In this document: piece by piece, positions 11,561-23,122 of the stretch
How positions within the stretch are numbered: the stretch's first letter is position 1
How the letters are laid out: every line of letters begins with the position of its first letter
Assembly (NCBI GenBank): GCA_037178675.1
Contig: JAYMGJ010000100.1
Span: 118,646 to 182,645, forward strand
DNA from: Scleroderma bovista
Lineage: Eukaryota > Basidiomycota > Agaricomycetes > Boletales > Sclerodermataceae
Direction: 5' to 3'
DNA length: 64,000 bases
Made by a program: the position numbers and the translations under genes
The notes under the pieces: model-generated
What the model was told of the DNA's origin: nothing
Databases searched by the model: none
What the model saw: only the letters and a program-made list of their open reading frames with translations

Positions 11561-13565
11561 AAATAACTGGATACAAAATCATGATCATGGCAAGGATGAA
11601 TAGTCTATTTTGACTTTATTGTTACTCTGGTGTAAATGTCAAACCAATTTCTGTGCCCACTTCAAAAAAAGGATGCCCTGGCATCCCAAGTATTTTTTTT
11701 TTTTCAGCAAGATGATATATGAGATACACTGTAGTTGCAAAACCAGACAGCATAGAACAACTAGCAGAAAGCAAACATCAAAGCAAGACAAAGCACAATA
11801 CATGTACATCAAAACAAGGTATGTTTGGCTGCAACTCTGAAGACCCACCCATCTCTAACTTACCCCTTACACAAAGGTGGTCTTCTGCATGTCCTGGATC
11901 TCAAGCCAGGCCTCATTGTCATAGTACTCCAAAAGGTTACCAACCAGAGAATCCTTCCCATACTTCTGCATGAAAGTCTTGCTAGTGAAGATGACCATCC
12001 CTCTCTTGCATCTGGTCAGCATGACATTTGTTCTGCGAAGATCTTGAAGGAAACCCAAGTCATAAGAGCGTACAAGAGAGATGATGATGTAATCTTCCTC
12101 ATTGCCTAGCAATTTGTCAGAATCAACTTCACATAGAAGATGATAAATACCTTGAAAGGAATCAACATTGAAACAGGTATCTGTCCACTTTAATCCAGAG
12201 TCCTTCAGCTCATTCTCTATCAGAGTTCTCTGAGCATCATATGGAGTAATGATCTTAAACCTCTTCCCCTTCTCCTGAAGGATAGAGGAAAGTTTAAGAA
12301 TGGCTTGACACTCCTCAGCATTCTGAGAGGTGAATATGTAAGTATATGTTAATGCAGGCTAGAGAGAATAATTACTTTCAGACTGGTTCCAACAGACACT
12401 TGCTTCCCAGCTACATTGATAAATTGGCAGGTCATATATGGAGTCTGAGCAAGTGAATGGCCATCACTGGATTTCAGTAGCCCTTCATAGACACTCTGAG
12501 AGATAAAGTCTCCAATCTGAGGTGGCATGCGATCTAAATGAAAGTTAGATCACAAATAGGAAAAAAAAAAAAAAAACATACACTGGGTATCAAGTAGAAG
12601 CATGTACTTTCTCAAATGTTCCACTTCAAAGATACTCTGCAATCCACCAATCTCCTCCTGCCCATGAGGTGGTACTACAAAGCATCAAAATAACAGGCCA
12701 GATTAGTACAATTGGGACTTACATTGTTTATCATCACCAATGAAGGTGACTTTCCTAATAGTGGAAGTGGTTGTGAACAATGGAATATACTCCCCAATCT
12801 CAATCTGTGATGCCTCATCAACCACAATATTTTTAAGAGGCACCTTTCTGAACACTCCAAGTTGATGGAGCTTGGGACTAGAAAGCATGCTCAGTGTGCA
12901 CAGCACAACAGGGCATCCATACAGCTGGCTCATAATGCTCTTATCAATAAACTCTTCACTAATGATGATGTTGGACCTGATGTGAACATAGAGATGCTCA
13001 TGCCTGTGACAGATGAGGACTATCACTAGTACTAGGGTCACACTTATGAAGCACTCACCAAAATTCATAGAATTCCTTGGCTACCAAAAGCTTCCAGTTG
13101 GTTAGCCCAAAGTCAGCCAATTTCTCAGCCATATTCTTCACTGCAATGTTAGAATGAGCAATTAGCCAGATGCCAGTTTGCCTAGCTGACACTGCAGTCA
13201 GGACATAGGATGCAATGACAGTGGTCTTTCCAGTTCCTGGAGGGCCCTGTACAACAGTGACTCTATCCTCATCAGCATTACTCAGCATCCTCCTTATCAC
13301 CTTAACCTGAGAAGAGTTGAGGGGACGAGGGATCTCATCCCTCTTAAGCTTGATGGGGGAAGTGGTACTCTTGGCCCAGTCAGCTGGCCATGCAAACTCA
13401 TCTCCAGGCTCCAAGAAGATCTGGTGGACCCAAGGATTGAGGCCCTCACTCCCCCCAGCACAAATCTTCCCCTGAAGGATCATGAGGACAATCTGTGCCC
13501 TCTTCACCTCTGCTGCAGTCAGATCCTCCCTCCCAGTGAGAGTGAGATATGTGACCCTTTTCCCA
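11551..13565. other. CpG-depleted block (about 2 kb)
   Basis: Reading line by line, 11881-13560 contains four CpG dinucleotides in 1,680 nt, and about 12,532-13,325 contains none; 11551-11880 also has none. The flanks are CpG-rich: 14161-14220 alone has ten. The block coincides with the helicase part of copy C and its 3' flank, and stops abruptly inside exon 3 near 13565. A homopolymer A run at about 12561-12576 lies in one intron. The simplest causes are long-term CpG methylation with deamination, or replacement by sequence from a CpG-poor source. Confidence 0.85.
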
Positions 13566-14644
13566 GACATGTTTCCATCCGTCTGTAACCTCACTCCTTC
13601 ACCTCGAGTTGGGCCAATGGCGGCAGACATGCTGTAACCTCCGCCAGCAGTGGCGCCAGGCACATGGATGCGAGCTTGCTGTAGTTACAGAGCACGTCAG
13701 AGACTGGAAATGATTGGGAATATATGTTCACCTGATTGTTCCCTTTTCGAATTTTGTGCTGGTAACGATCGACTTTTGCATCCACCTTCCCTTTATTGAA
13801 TGCGGCCACGACGGTCCGCGTGACCTCAGTCGGCTTTTTCTCGTCGAGCTGGAAGGCGTCCTGAGTGGTCTTCGCCAAGAACCGGAGGATCTACACCAGA
13901 TAGTCCGAAGGGTGTTGAATGGATTGAACGACAGTCACGAAAGTTTGAAGCCTGACATACCGTATCTGAGAGCTTAACTGTGTTGACCGGAGGGACATTG
14001 GCAAGCCGCTCCTCCATCAACCCAAGCTGAGAGATATGGTGGGCAACCCACGCTCGCTGCGCAAGCGGCGTAGTTGTTTGGCTGGCCGATGGGTCATCGG
14101 GGACATGACAAATGTAGTCGTTGAAGGCTCGAGTGATGTTTACGTCGAATATACGGGCTGTGTCGCCGATGGCGAACTTGACGGCCGCGAGCGGGGCGCG
14201 GGTCAGGGGGGTTGCGCAGGCGGACTGCACATCAATCGCCTGCTGGATACGGAGATTGTGGCTCTGCCACAGCGCCAGGGCGAGCGGGCCCATGTCGAAA
14301 CTGTGAACGAAGCCGGCGGAGCGACAGAGGACGTGATCGCGCAGATAATCAACCCCAACGGTGGTGTCGTGAGGCGGCGTAGCGCGTCCGTTGTCCTTGC
14401 TATTATCGGTCTCGAAATCAACGATAGTGACGGTAGTGGCGTCTGCGACTGCAAGAAGCCGGAGACCACCAATGGGTGAATATGCAGCGGAAAGACCGAG
14501 AGGACGCCCATCGTTACGCTCAACGAGGGTGAGCAAGTCGGTAAGGTCCTGGCTGAGATCGGATAACTTGATCAGCTTAACGTTGAGACCATCAGTGTCC
14601 ACGTCAACCAGGTTTTGGTGTATAATGCGAGAGGCAGGCATCAT
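11867..14644 (-). CDS. RNase D-like/UPF1-like SF1 helicase fusion, divergent copy C
   Basis: Eight exons (14644-13961, 13890-13732, 13678-13059, 13003-12723, 12674-12582, 12533-12376, 12322-12151, 12105-11867) join to 802 codons with no stop. The N-terminal 230 residues keep the exonuclease-like fold better than the other copies (G-L-S-A-A-Y, L-L-A-V-A-D, S-F-D-M-G-P-L-A-L-A-L-W-Q-S-H-N-L-R). The helicase has G-P-P-G-T-G-K-T-T, D-E-A-S, G-D-D-K-Q-L-P-P, T-Q-Y-R-M-P-P, V-D-S-F-Q-G-N-E-E-D and N-V-M-L-T-R-C-K. Relative to copies A, D and E it has an extra intron inside the largest helicase exon, and conserved 93-nt and 172-nt exons. The sequence is otherwise very different from them, so this is an older paralog. 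Exons 1-2 are GC- and CpG-rich, while most of the helicase part has almost no CpG. The intact frame argues that the gene is under selection. Confidence 0.82.
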
Positions 14645-14941
14645 GACGAGCGATGAGTGCTAAACGATGAAGAGACGATGGTGGGAAGGTCGCAATTGTC
14701 TCAGAATCAGAAAGATTGGAGAAGGTTGAAGTGAGGACAATGGCGACTTCGCCGTCTTCAACGAGGCAACCACGCCACAAACCTCGAGGCAGGATGAACG
14801 AACTTCGGAACCCCAACTACCAACCCGGGTATGTCGCAATATCGGCCGAGCCTTATCGTGACTATCCAAGTCATGTCAAGAAATATGAAGGTACGATGTG
14901 TAGCTAATGTGTACGGGGAACTTCAGAAGAGAGTGCTACGT

Positions 14942-17583
14942 CTAAGAGAGATTGCCATTCAAGACATTCCTTCCCTCTATCCACGCACCTGGCCCAAGCC
15001 AAGCCCCGAGCCGGCCGATTAAAGTGCGAGACACTTGTGGGCTGGACACGAAGACACGACTCGTGCAAATGACCATACTTTGTTTGCAACGAGTCAGCAT
15101 CACGTTCGTACGCCTCTCGTTTTGAAGGAAACCAATATTACGCGTGCGCACGACCGACACGATGATATGGTCGCCCTCGTTGCCTGTTTTTGTCAGGTGC
15201 CAGACTCTAGCAAAGGATGGACACAACAGACCTTGGAACGAATCTACATTGAAGACCTTGTTTTCCCAACGCAGGTTCGCATTTTTGAGCCCAACCTCAA
15301 TTGCAGTGCGCTGCGCGTCATACGGTGTAATAATGCGATAAGGCTTGTTCCGATCTTCATACAGACGCGCAAGACGACAAACAATCATAGCTTCTCCACG
15401 ATTCTAAGTACCTTGAGTATCGAAGCAACAAAGTAGTAAAGCAAGACTTACCACCCAGCTGTGGCCTTGTTTCACTTCGCTTCCACCCTTAACGTCGATG
15501 AAGCGACAAGCTTTGTGGTCAGTGATATTGTGGCAAGTAGTCAGTTGTCCGTGATAGACAATCTGCGAGATGAAGTCGCCAACAATGTATGGTAACCGGT
15601 CTAGATTTCATCAAGTATGCAGAGTTGAAAAAAGGAGAACGCATACATTGTGTGTCCAAGAAAACCGCTTTCTTCAGTAGATGATCGAACTCGAAAACAC
15701 TTTGGAGCCCACGGACTTCCTCCTGGCCATATGGAGCCACTGTGCAACGGAGTTAGTCACTGTCAGGTCATTGGTGAGGGTAAAAACGAACGCTGCTTGT
15801 TGTCTCCAATGAAAACAAATTTCCTCAAAGTTGATGAAAAGCGATGGATGACAGGAATATAATCCCCAACTTCGATTTGACTAGCCTCGTCAAACATAAT
15901 TGTATGTACCGGGGCGATATGAGTGTAGGCAGCGATGGAAGGGTTTGACAACATGGTCAGAGTGCACAATATGACCCTGGAATCCAGAAGTTGCCTTGCT
16001 GCTCCAACAGTGTCTTTGTTAAAATTATCAGAACGGATGAAGCGCGCTTGGAGGATGTCTCCGTATAGATGCTCATGCCTATTAGAGGTCATGAGGCAGA
16101 GTAGCTTAGAGGGAAAACGAACACACCAATCAAAATGGAAGTCTTTGGAAACCAATAATTTGAAATCATGGAAGCCGACCGCACAAAGTTTCTCAGCAAT
16201 GTTCTTCACGGCGACGTTGGACTGCGCAGCAATCCAAACAGACAGCTCGTGGTCTGCATGGTGAAAGCTAGTAACAGCAGCTGCGATAACCGTTGTCTTT
16301 CCTGTTCCCGGGGGACCATGGATCACTACTACGCGATTGTCATCATCAGACGACAGGATCTTCTCGACCGCCATCTCCTGCGAAAGATTAAGAGCACGCC
16401 CCGGAAAATATATGTATGGCTCGAGAGTTCTGCCATCTGGTTTTGGCCAAAACATGCGCTCATGCGGAAGCCAGATGTGTTGGAAAAATGGTTGTGATAA
16501 GAGCGATGTTCGGCCTTGAAGGACATACAGAATGATCTCCTGCCGGGCGATTTCCGCATATGTCATATCTTCCTTGCCGATAGTGCTGACCGACACGATC
16601 TCTCCGTTAACGGGACCATTGACCGATACTTGTGCGCTTCGCCCCTCAACACGCCTGGCGCGACCTGTCACATTATTTGTCGAGGCTCCATTCTTAGTTT
16701 GTATCAAAATAGCCTTCACGAAGCATTATAATAACATAGCTTAACCGATAGAAATGAGCATACTTGGTTATCAGAGATCCTGATGCGAGTGCGAAAGCGC
16801 TCGCATGTCAAATTGACATTGCCTTTCTTCACAGAGAAGTCGGGCCCCACATCATTCTTGGCGAAAGTGGGCTTACTCGATTCCAGGAGATCACCGTCAC
16901 GCGCAATTTTGGCCAAGGATGCCAATTGCTAGAACAATGGACAATATGAGCAAAAGCGAGGCAGCTCGGAAGCAACATGCCTTTCGTGTCAACCTGAATG
17001 TATCGATTCTTGGAATGGACGTAGTATCAGAAATAGCAGCAACCAGATACGCCGCCCATGCTTGCATCGCTACATCAGAGGGCGACATTTCCTTTGTATC
17101 TGTGAAGAACAAGTTTTTCACGTTGTGTCTGTGCAAAACGGCTTCTCCACCCATGACCCCCATGAGGGTCTCCAACGAGTGCCTATTACCTGTGATTCCC
17201 GAAGACAGTAGGTCTACTGCATCAGAAATTTGCAGCGACAAGTCTGTGAAGAGAGAAAGAGCGAAGGTATCCATCTTGAAGGCGTACTTAGTGTAGCGAG
17301 AATTGTCAAGAATACACTCCTTGATAAGCGTCAACGCGCGCCTGCCATGCTGCTTCGCAAAACGAATGATAAGAGTCGAAGTGAAAGTTGCAAAGGCAAT
17401 AGAGGTGATGGCACAACGGTTACCATAGACTGCCGACACGCCAATTTTCCCGTCGTCGTCGTCAGTGTGCAAGAAAGACAGGAGAATATATCTCTCAAGG
17501 AGCCTCTCGTCCAACGTTGTGACCACGATAGGCGGAAAAGACTGCTTGAATAAGCTCTGCTTGATGGTGAATTTGTTCATCAT
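14942..17583 (-). CDS. RNase D-like/UPF1-like SF1 helicase fusion, copy D
   Basis: Exons 17583-16981, 16928-16764, 16713-15792, 15739-15647, 15600-15452, 15403-15232 and 15183-14942 join to 782 codons. Lengths from exon 2 onward equal those of copies A and E (165, 922, 93, 149, 172, 242 nt). All helicase motifs are present (G-P-P-G-T-G-K-T-T, D-E-A-S, G-D-N-K-Q-L, T-Q-Y-R-L-P, N-V-M-L-T-R-C-K). The exon 1 donor is the non-canonical GCATGT. Exon 4 with its flanks is essentially identical to copy A, whereas the end of exon 3 is nearly identical to copy E, a mosaic that points to gene conversion. A consensus-like TATA box precedes it. Function as for copy A: a predicted nucleic-acid translocase with a probably inactive exonuclease-like front domain. 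Confidence 0.85.
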
Positions 17584-17900
17584 GGTGAGCTGCGAGGATA
17601 AAGGATAGCCTACGATGTGAGAGGCGTGCCTTTGGGGTGTGGGAGGTGACGTTGCACCGCTATTTATACTGTCAGAGTTGCAAGAGCGCGCAGCAATTGC
17701 ACCAGCGAGAAGATAGGGCCTTTCAGAACAACGTGAGATTCATTTAGATGCTGTGTGTGGGCGACTTCCTTTGACTAACGTTGTGCGTCAACATGTTCTT
17801 GCAATAGGTGGACTGTAGGATGCTGTATTAACGCAGTGGGCAACAAAGTGCACACCAGTTGGTTGAATCCTACCATATTCAATTGAGGGGTCTCACTAGC
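17584..17900 (-). repeat. Duplicated 5' flank of helicase D
   Basis: This is the counterpart of 8433-8890 and 22084-22445, with the same order of blocks: the TATA-like box, TGTCAGAGTTGCAAGA, the GGGCGACTT block and GTGCACACCAGTT. It bounds the duplicated helicase unit on its upstream side. Confidence 0.6.
17660..17669 (-). promoter_or_regulatory. TATA box of helicase D
   Basis: The minus strand reads GTATAAATAG, 77-86 bp before the ATG at 17583. It is the best match to the TATA consensus among the three related copies. Confidence 0.55.
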
Positions 17901-19445
17901 AAGGGCGAGTTGCGACGGCAAACCGAAGATTTGGTCGACTAGTAGTACGCTAAGGAACAGTGATCGGTCTCTAGTCTGAACGCCAAAGTCACGTGAGCTC
18001 TATCCTCAATTGGAAGTGCACCAAAACTCTACGTATGTGCGTCATTCCTAGGGATTTCATTTGTAGATACTGATGGACTCCCTCGTATCGCATGGTGAGG
18101 TGTCCCTTTTTCATTGTGGCTAACCCAACCTTCACCGCCTTTCATTCCTACTTTGCTCAAGGTGTAGGTTTCGTGTCCGTGGCCAAGCCGCCGCCAACCC
18201 CCATCGTTCCAAGTCTCCTCCGTCCTTGGGCCAAACTACTTACGTTTCACAGCCACATTCAAAGGCTGGCTCACCCTCTGCCGAACGCAGTTCCTCAAGC
18301 CTACCTTCACGCACTCTCCGCAATCAATTCTTACTTACCATGTAGTTTTGCGGACGCCCACCTTGCTACCAGTGATGTTTCCATGCTCCCAGCCATTCCT
18401 CTTGCATCAACCTCACTCCGTCACTTTTTCTGCTTTCACAGCGTCAGCTCCTCTCGTAGGCTTTCTCCGGCCATGGGTGTCCGTTCTTCATGGTGAGGTG
18501 CGTGGCCTTCAAGAAAATCCGAGCCATGCCAGCAAGTAGAGATGGTTCGTCAATAGTTTGTCATCGGGGTTGTCATTTTCCCTATGTGCATCTTCATCCG
18601 TCAGACTAATAGGCAGGCCGTCCGGCCATGTTTGGCAGAACCCATACGAGTGGCTGTTTATTCCAACTTCTTTCCCATTGGAGAAGGTTATGGATAACTT
18701 CTCGCACCTCTTCTTTAGATACCTATTGAATTTTATTCAGAAGATGTGTTCCGTGACGCAGTCTAATGCTGGCTCTCGCAATTCAGGAGGCACAATGTCT
18801 TCGTATTGTATGAAGTTCTGGTAATTCGTCACGAGTTCTGTCATTCTGTCAGAGCGCGATTCCTAGGTCGTCAGTGGATGCGCGGTCTCTAAAGCTCGAT
18901 AATGGTGACACGCGATTTCCCATCCCTACTGAGGGCGGCCCATGATTTGCTCGTAGGGAATGAGCAGCCCCGTTGTTGCGTATTTGTTGTGACGTCGAAT
19001 GCGTAGATCGTGTACTTCATGGCCAGACAGTCCTTTCGTCTTCAGCGATGGATTGATCCTGTAGCACGCTGTTGAATAATATTCTAATTCCCCGTTGGAG
19101 TCTGGCGATGATGATTTTCCTCGCTCTGTTGCGCATGATTGCAAAGGTAGAGTCTAGACTTCTTGGATATATTTTGGAGGTAATTAATGTTCCCTGAGCG
19201 GGTGATTGTGCATCCACGGAGATTATAGTGCAGTTTCACTGCAGCGAACTTGACTGAATTTATTGTCTCCCCAGATTTCAGGAGTAAAGCAGTGATTGTT
19301 TCACCCTTCCCCATGAAGGGCATACCCTCAGAGAGATACAGGAGTACTATTCAAGTCTAGCTATGTGTCAATGTGACAGGAAACTCAAGGTATGAGATAG
19401 CTGCGAACAAGTGTACCGGAGGAACTCCAGAAGGGAACATAACGT
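17901..19445. other. Spacer between helicases D and E, no supported gene
   Basis: I find no gene here that I can name. On the minus strand, 19084-19323 is open for 79 codons (beginning M-P-F-M-G-K-G-E-T) and looks protein-like, and 18600-18840 contains shorter open pieces separated by stops. These may be remnants of an inserted element or an old gene. The plus-strand frame at 18092-18496 has no recognisable domain. Confidence 0.4.
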
Positions 19446-22083
19446 CTAGGAAAGATTGCCATTCAAAACATTCCTTCTCTCTATCCACGCACCCGGACCA
19501 AGCGAAGCAGCAAGCCGACCGATCAAAGTACCCGATACTTGTGGACTGGACATGAAAGCACGACTTGTGCAAATGATCATGCTTTTCTTGCAACGAGTGA
19601 GCATCACGTTGGTGCGCCGCTCGTTTTGAAGAAAACCGATATTCCGTGAGCGGACTACCGACACGATGATATGATCGCCCTCGTTACCTGTGTTCATCAG
19701 AAACGGACTGCAGCAATCGACACATATGACGGACCTTGGAACGAATCGACGTTGAAGACCTTGTTTTCCCAATTCAGATTCGCACTTTTAAGCCCAATCT
19801 CAATGACAGTGCGCTGGGCATCATAGGGTGTAATAATCCGATAAGGCTTGTTCCGATCTTGATACAAACGAGCGATGCGACAAACAATCATAGCTTCTCC
19901 ACGATTCTAAGTACATGCCTTCAGTATTGCAGCAGCAACGTAGCAAAACAGGACATACCACCCAGCTGTGGCCCTGTTTGGCTTCATTTCCACCCTTAAC
20001 ATCAATAAACCGACATGCTTTGCGATCAGTGATATCGTGGAAACTAGTCAGTTTCCCGAGATAGATATTCTCTGAGATGAAGTCGCCAATGACGCATGGT
20101 AACCGGTCTAGTCCTCATTAGGTGTGCAGGGTTAGAAAAAGGGGAACGCATACATTGTATATCCAAGAAAACCGCATTCTTCAGTAGATGATCAAACTCG
20201 AAAACACTTCGGAGCCCACAGACTTCCTCCTGGCCATATGGAGCCACTGTGCAACAGAGTTAGTCACTGGTCATTGTTGAGGATAAAGACGAACGCTGCT
20301 TGTTGTCTCCAATGAAAACAAATTTCCTCAAAGTTGATGAAAAGCGATGGATGACAGGAATATAATCCCCAACTTCGATTTGACTAGCCTCGTCAAACAT
20401 AATTGTATGTACTGGAGCGATATGAGTGTAGGCAGCGATGGAAGGGTTTGACAACATAGTCAGCGTGCACAATATGACTCTGGCATCCAGAAGTTGCCTT
20501 GCTGCTCCAACAATGTCTTCGCTAAAGGCATCAGAGCGGATGAAGTGTGGTTCGAGGATGTCTTTGTATAGATGCTCATGCCTATTGGAAGTCTTGAGGG
20601 AGAGTAGCTCACAGGGAAAACGAACACACCAATCGAAATGAAAGTCTCTGGAAACCAATAATTTGAAATCATAGAAGCCGACGTCACAAAACTTCTCAGC
20701 AATGTTCTTCACGGCGACGTTGGACTGCGCAGCAATCCAAACTGAACGGCGGCGGTTTGCATGGTGGAAGCTAGTAACAGCAGCCGCGATGACTGTGGTC
20801 TTTCCTGTTCCCGGAGGACCATGGATCATTACTACGCGATTGTCATCATCAGACGACAGGATCTTCTCGACCGCCATCTCCTGCGAGGGATTAAGGGTAC
20901 GTCGCGGAAAATATACGGATGGCTCAAGAGTGCTGTGACCTTGCTTTGGCCATGACGTGCGCTCATGTGGAAGCCAGATACGTTGGAAAAATGGCTGTGA
21001 TAAGATCGATGTTCGCCTTTGAAGGGTGTGTAAGATGGTAACCTGTCGAGCAGTTTCCGCAAAGTTCATGTCGTCCTTGCCGATAGTGCTGACCGACACA
21101 ATTTCTCCTCTGACAGGGCCATCCACCGATACTTGTACCTTTCGCCCCTGAACCTGCGTAGTGCGACCTGCCACACTATTTTTCGAGGTCCCACTTTTAG
21201 TTTCTATCAAAAGAAACTTACAAAGCATTCGAATGACATAGGTTGGTTAGCACAAAGGAACATACCTGACTACCAGAGGGCCTGATGCGAGTGCGAAAGC
21301 GTTCACAAGTCAAGTTAACTCTGTCCCCCTTCACAGAGAAATCGGGCCGCACATCATTCCTGGTGAAAGTGGGTTTGATCGACTCCAGGAGATCACCGTC
21401 ACGTGCAATCCTGGCCAAGGAAGCCAATTCCTAGGTCGATGGACAATGAGCGGAGGCCACGAAATTCAAAAGTAACGTACCTTCTGTGTCAACTTGAGCG
21501 TATCGATCCTTGGGACAGAGGTCGTGTTGTACAAAATGGCAACTGTACACGCCGCCCATGCTTGCATCGCTACATCAGAGTGCGACATTTCCTTTGCATT
21601 TTTGAAGAACAAGACTTTCACATTCTGCTTGTGCAACATGTGTTCTCCGCCCATGACACCCAAAACTCTCTCCAACGAATGCCTATTACCTTTCGGTTTT
21701 AGAGACAGCAGATCTACTGCATTAGAAATTCGCAATGACAGGTCCGTGAAGAGAGAAAGAGCGAAGGTATCCATCTTAAAGGCGTACTTGGTATAGCGAG
21801 AGTTGTCAAGAATACAATCCTTGATGAGTTCCAACGCGCGCCTGCCATGCCGCTTCGAAAAATGAACAACAAGAGACGACGTCAGAGTGGCGAAGGCGAT
21901 GGAGGTAATGGCGCAACGTTTGCCATAGATCGCCGACACGCCAACTCTCTCCTCGCTGGAGTCAGTGGGCAAAAAGGACAAGAGAATTTCTTTCTCAAGA
22001 ACCCTCTCATCTACCGTTGTGATAGAGATAGGTGGAAAAGACTGCTTGAATAAGCCCTGGTCGACAGTGAATTTCTTCGTCAT
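19446..22083 (-). CDS. RNase D-like/UPF1-like SF1 helicase fusion, copy E
   Basis: Exons 22083-21481, 21430-21266, 21216-20295, 20246-20154, 20107-19959, 19906-19735 and 19687-19446 join to 782 codons, the same architecture as copies A and D. Walker A, D-E-A-S, G-D-N-K-Q and N-V-M-L-T-R-C-K are intact. The motif equivalent to T-Q-Y-R reads I-Q-Y-R, a change in an otherwise conserved position. Here the exon 1 donor is a canonical GTACGT, unlike the GC donors in A and D. The N-terminal 200 residues again resemble a DEDD exonuclease without clear catalytic acids (V-G-V-S-A-I-Y, F-K-M-D-T-F-A-L-S-L-F). It is the upstream-most copy, divergent from PAM18. Confidence 0.85.
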
Positions 22084-22445
22084 GGTGAGCTACGATGAGG
22101 ATAAAAGATGGCCTACGATGCAGGGATGTACGTGTTGGAGGTGACTGGTGACGCTAGACCGCTATTTATGCTGTGAGGCCGCAGAAGCGCGCGGCAATGC
22201 ACCTCACGCGAGATTGAAGGTTCCTTTCAGAACAATGTGCGATTCTTCAATAGATGCTGTGTACGGGCGACTCTTTCTCTGACTTACGTGTATCGTTGTG
22301 GGTCCAACATGGTTCCTGCAACGCGTTAAACTGTGGGGCCACTGCTGTGCCGCTGTGGGCAACAAAATGAACACCAGTCCGTCGATGTAACCAAGAGAGG
22401 ACGCGACACCGCCGGAATAATTCAAGGGCACGAGGGTCACATGAC
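22084..22445 (-). repeat. Duplicated 5' flank of helicase E
   Basis: This is the third copy of the flank found upstream of helicases A and D, ending about 55 bp before the PAM18 start. The divergent PAM18 promoter must therefore overlap the outer end of the repeat. Confidence 0.55.
22162..22171 (-). promoter_or_regulatory. TATA-like box of helicase E
   Basis: The minus strand reads GCATAAATAG, 79-88 bp before the ATG at 22083, equivalent to the boxes before copies A and D. Confidence 0.5.
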
Positions 22446-22500
22446 CTCTTAGCAGTTCTCTCAGTGTTTTCCTTCTCCCTTCTTCTTTTTACTCGCTCAG

Positions 22501-22876
22501 ATGGCAACTCCTGTTATTGTTGGTCTCGGTGCTATAACGGCTGCTCTCGTTGGTCGGCACCTCGTCCGAACTGGGGTTATTGGACAGAGGGCAGCAGAAC
22601 AATGGGTCAAAGGAGGTTTCAAGGCGAAGATGGATCGCAAGGAGGCTATCGCCATTCTCGGTCTCAAGTATGTCGTTTCCGTTTGCACTGTCTTTGCACT
22701 CTGTCAACAACCTGCGTTGTTGTGCTAGGGATGGACCAAGCCTTCGGCTTCGACTGAAGGACGCTCATCGTCAAATTATGCTCGCTAACCATCCTGACCG
22801 AGGCGGATCACCGTATCTGGCGAGCAAAATCAATGAAGCGAAAGATATGCTCGAAAAGACCGACGGAAAACGGTGA
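22501..22876 (+). CDS. PAM18: Mitochondrial import motor J protein Pam18/Tim14
   Basis: Pam18 is the inner-membrane J protein that stimulates mitochondrial Hsp70 in the TIM23 import motor. Exons 22501-22667 and 22729-22876 give 104 residues. Residues 1-25 form a hydrophobic membrane segment ([14 protein letters not shown]). Then come the family block [12 protein letters not shown], the J helix [18 protein letters not shown] with its HPD tripeptide, and the end [12 protein letters not shown]. The length is typical of short basidiomycete Pam18. The start is 417 bp from the divergent helicase E start. Confidence 0.93.
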
Positions 22877-23122
22877 CTTGTTTGTCGTATATCTTATAGC
22901 ATTATGTGAGTGTTCAATGGGAGGTTTACGACTGCGCTCCTCCGCTGACAAGGCCGCCAGACTGACCATGTATTTATATCAACGTTACCCGCACCATAAT
23001 GTTAGACTGTAACACACTACTCTCTCACCGCATCTTCTGCTTGTACACCCGCGGTACTGTCGTTCTACAGCATGACTAAGCAAATCATTCTTCCCGGCCG
23101 GCGGCCGCTATTGTACAAGCGA

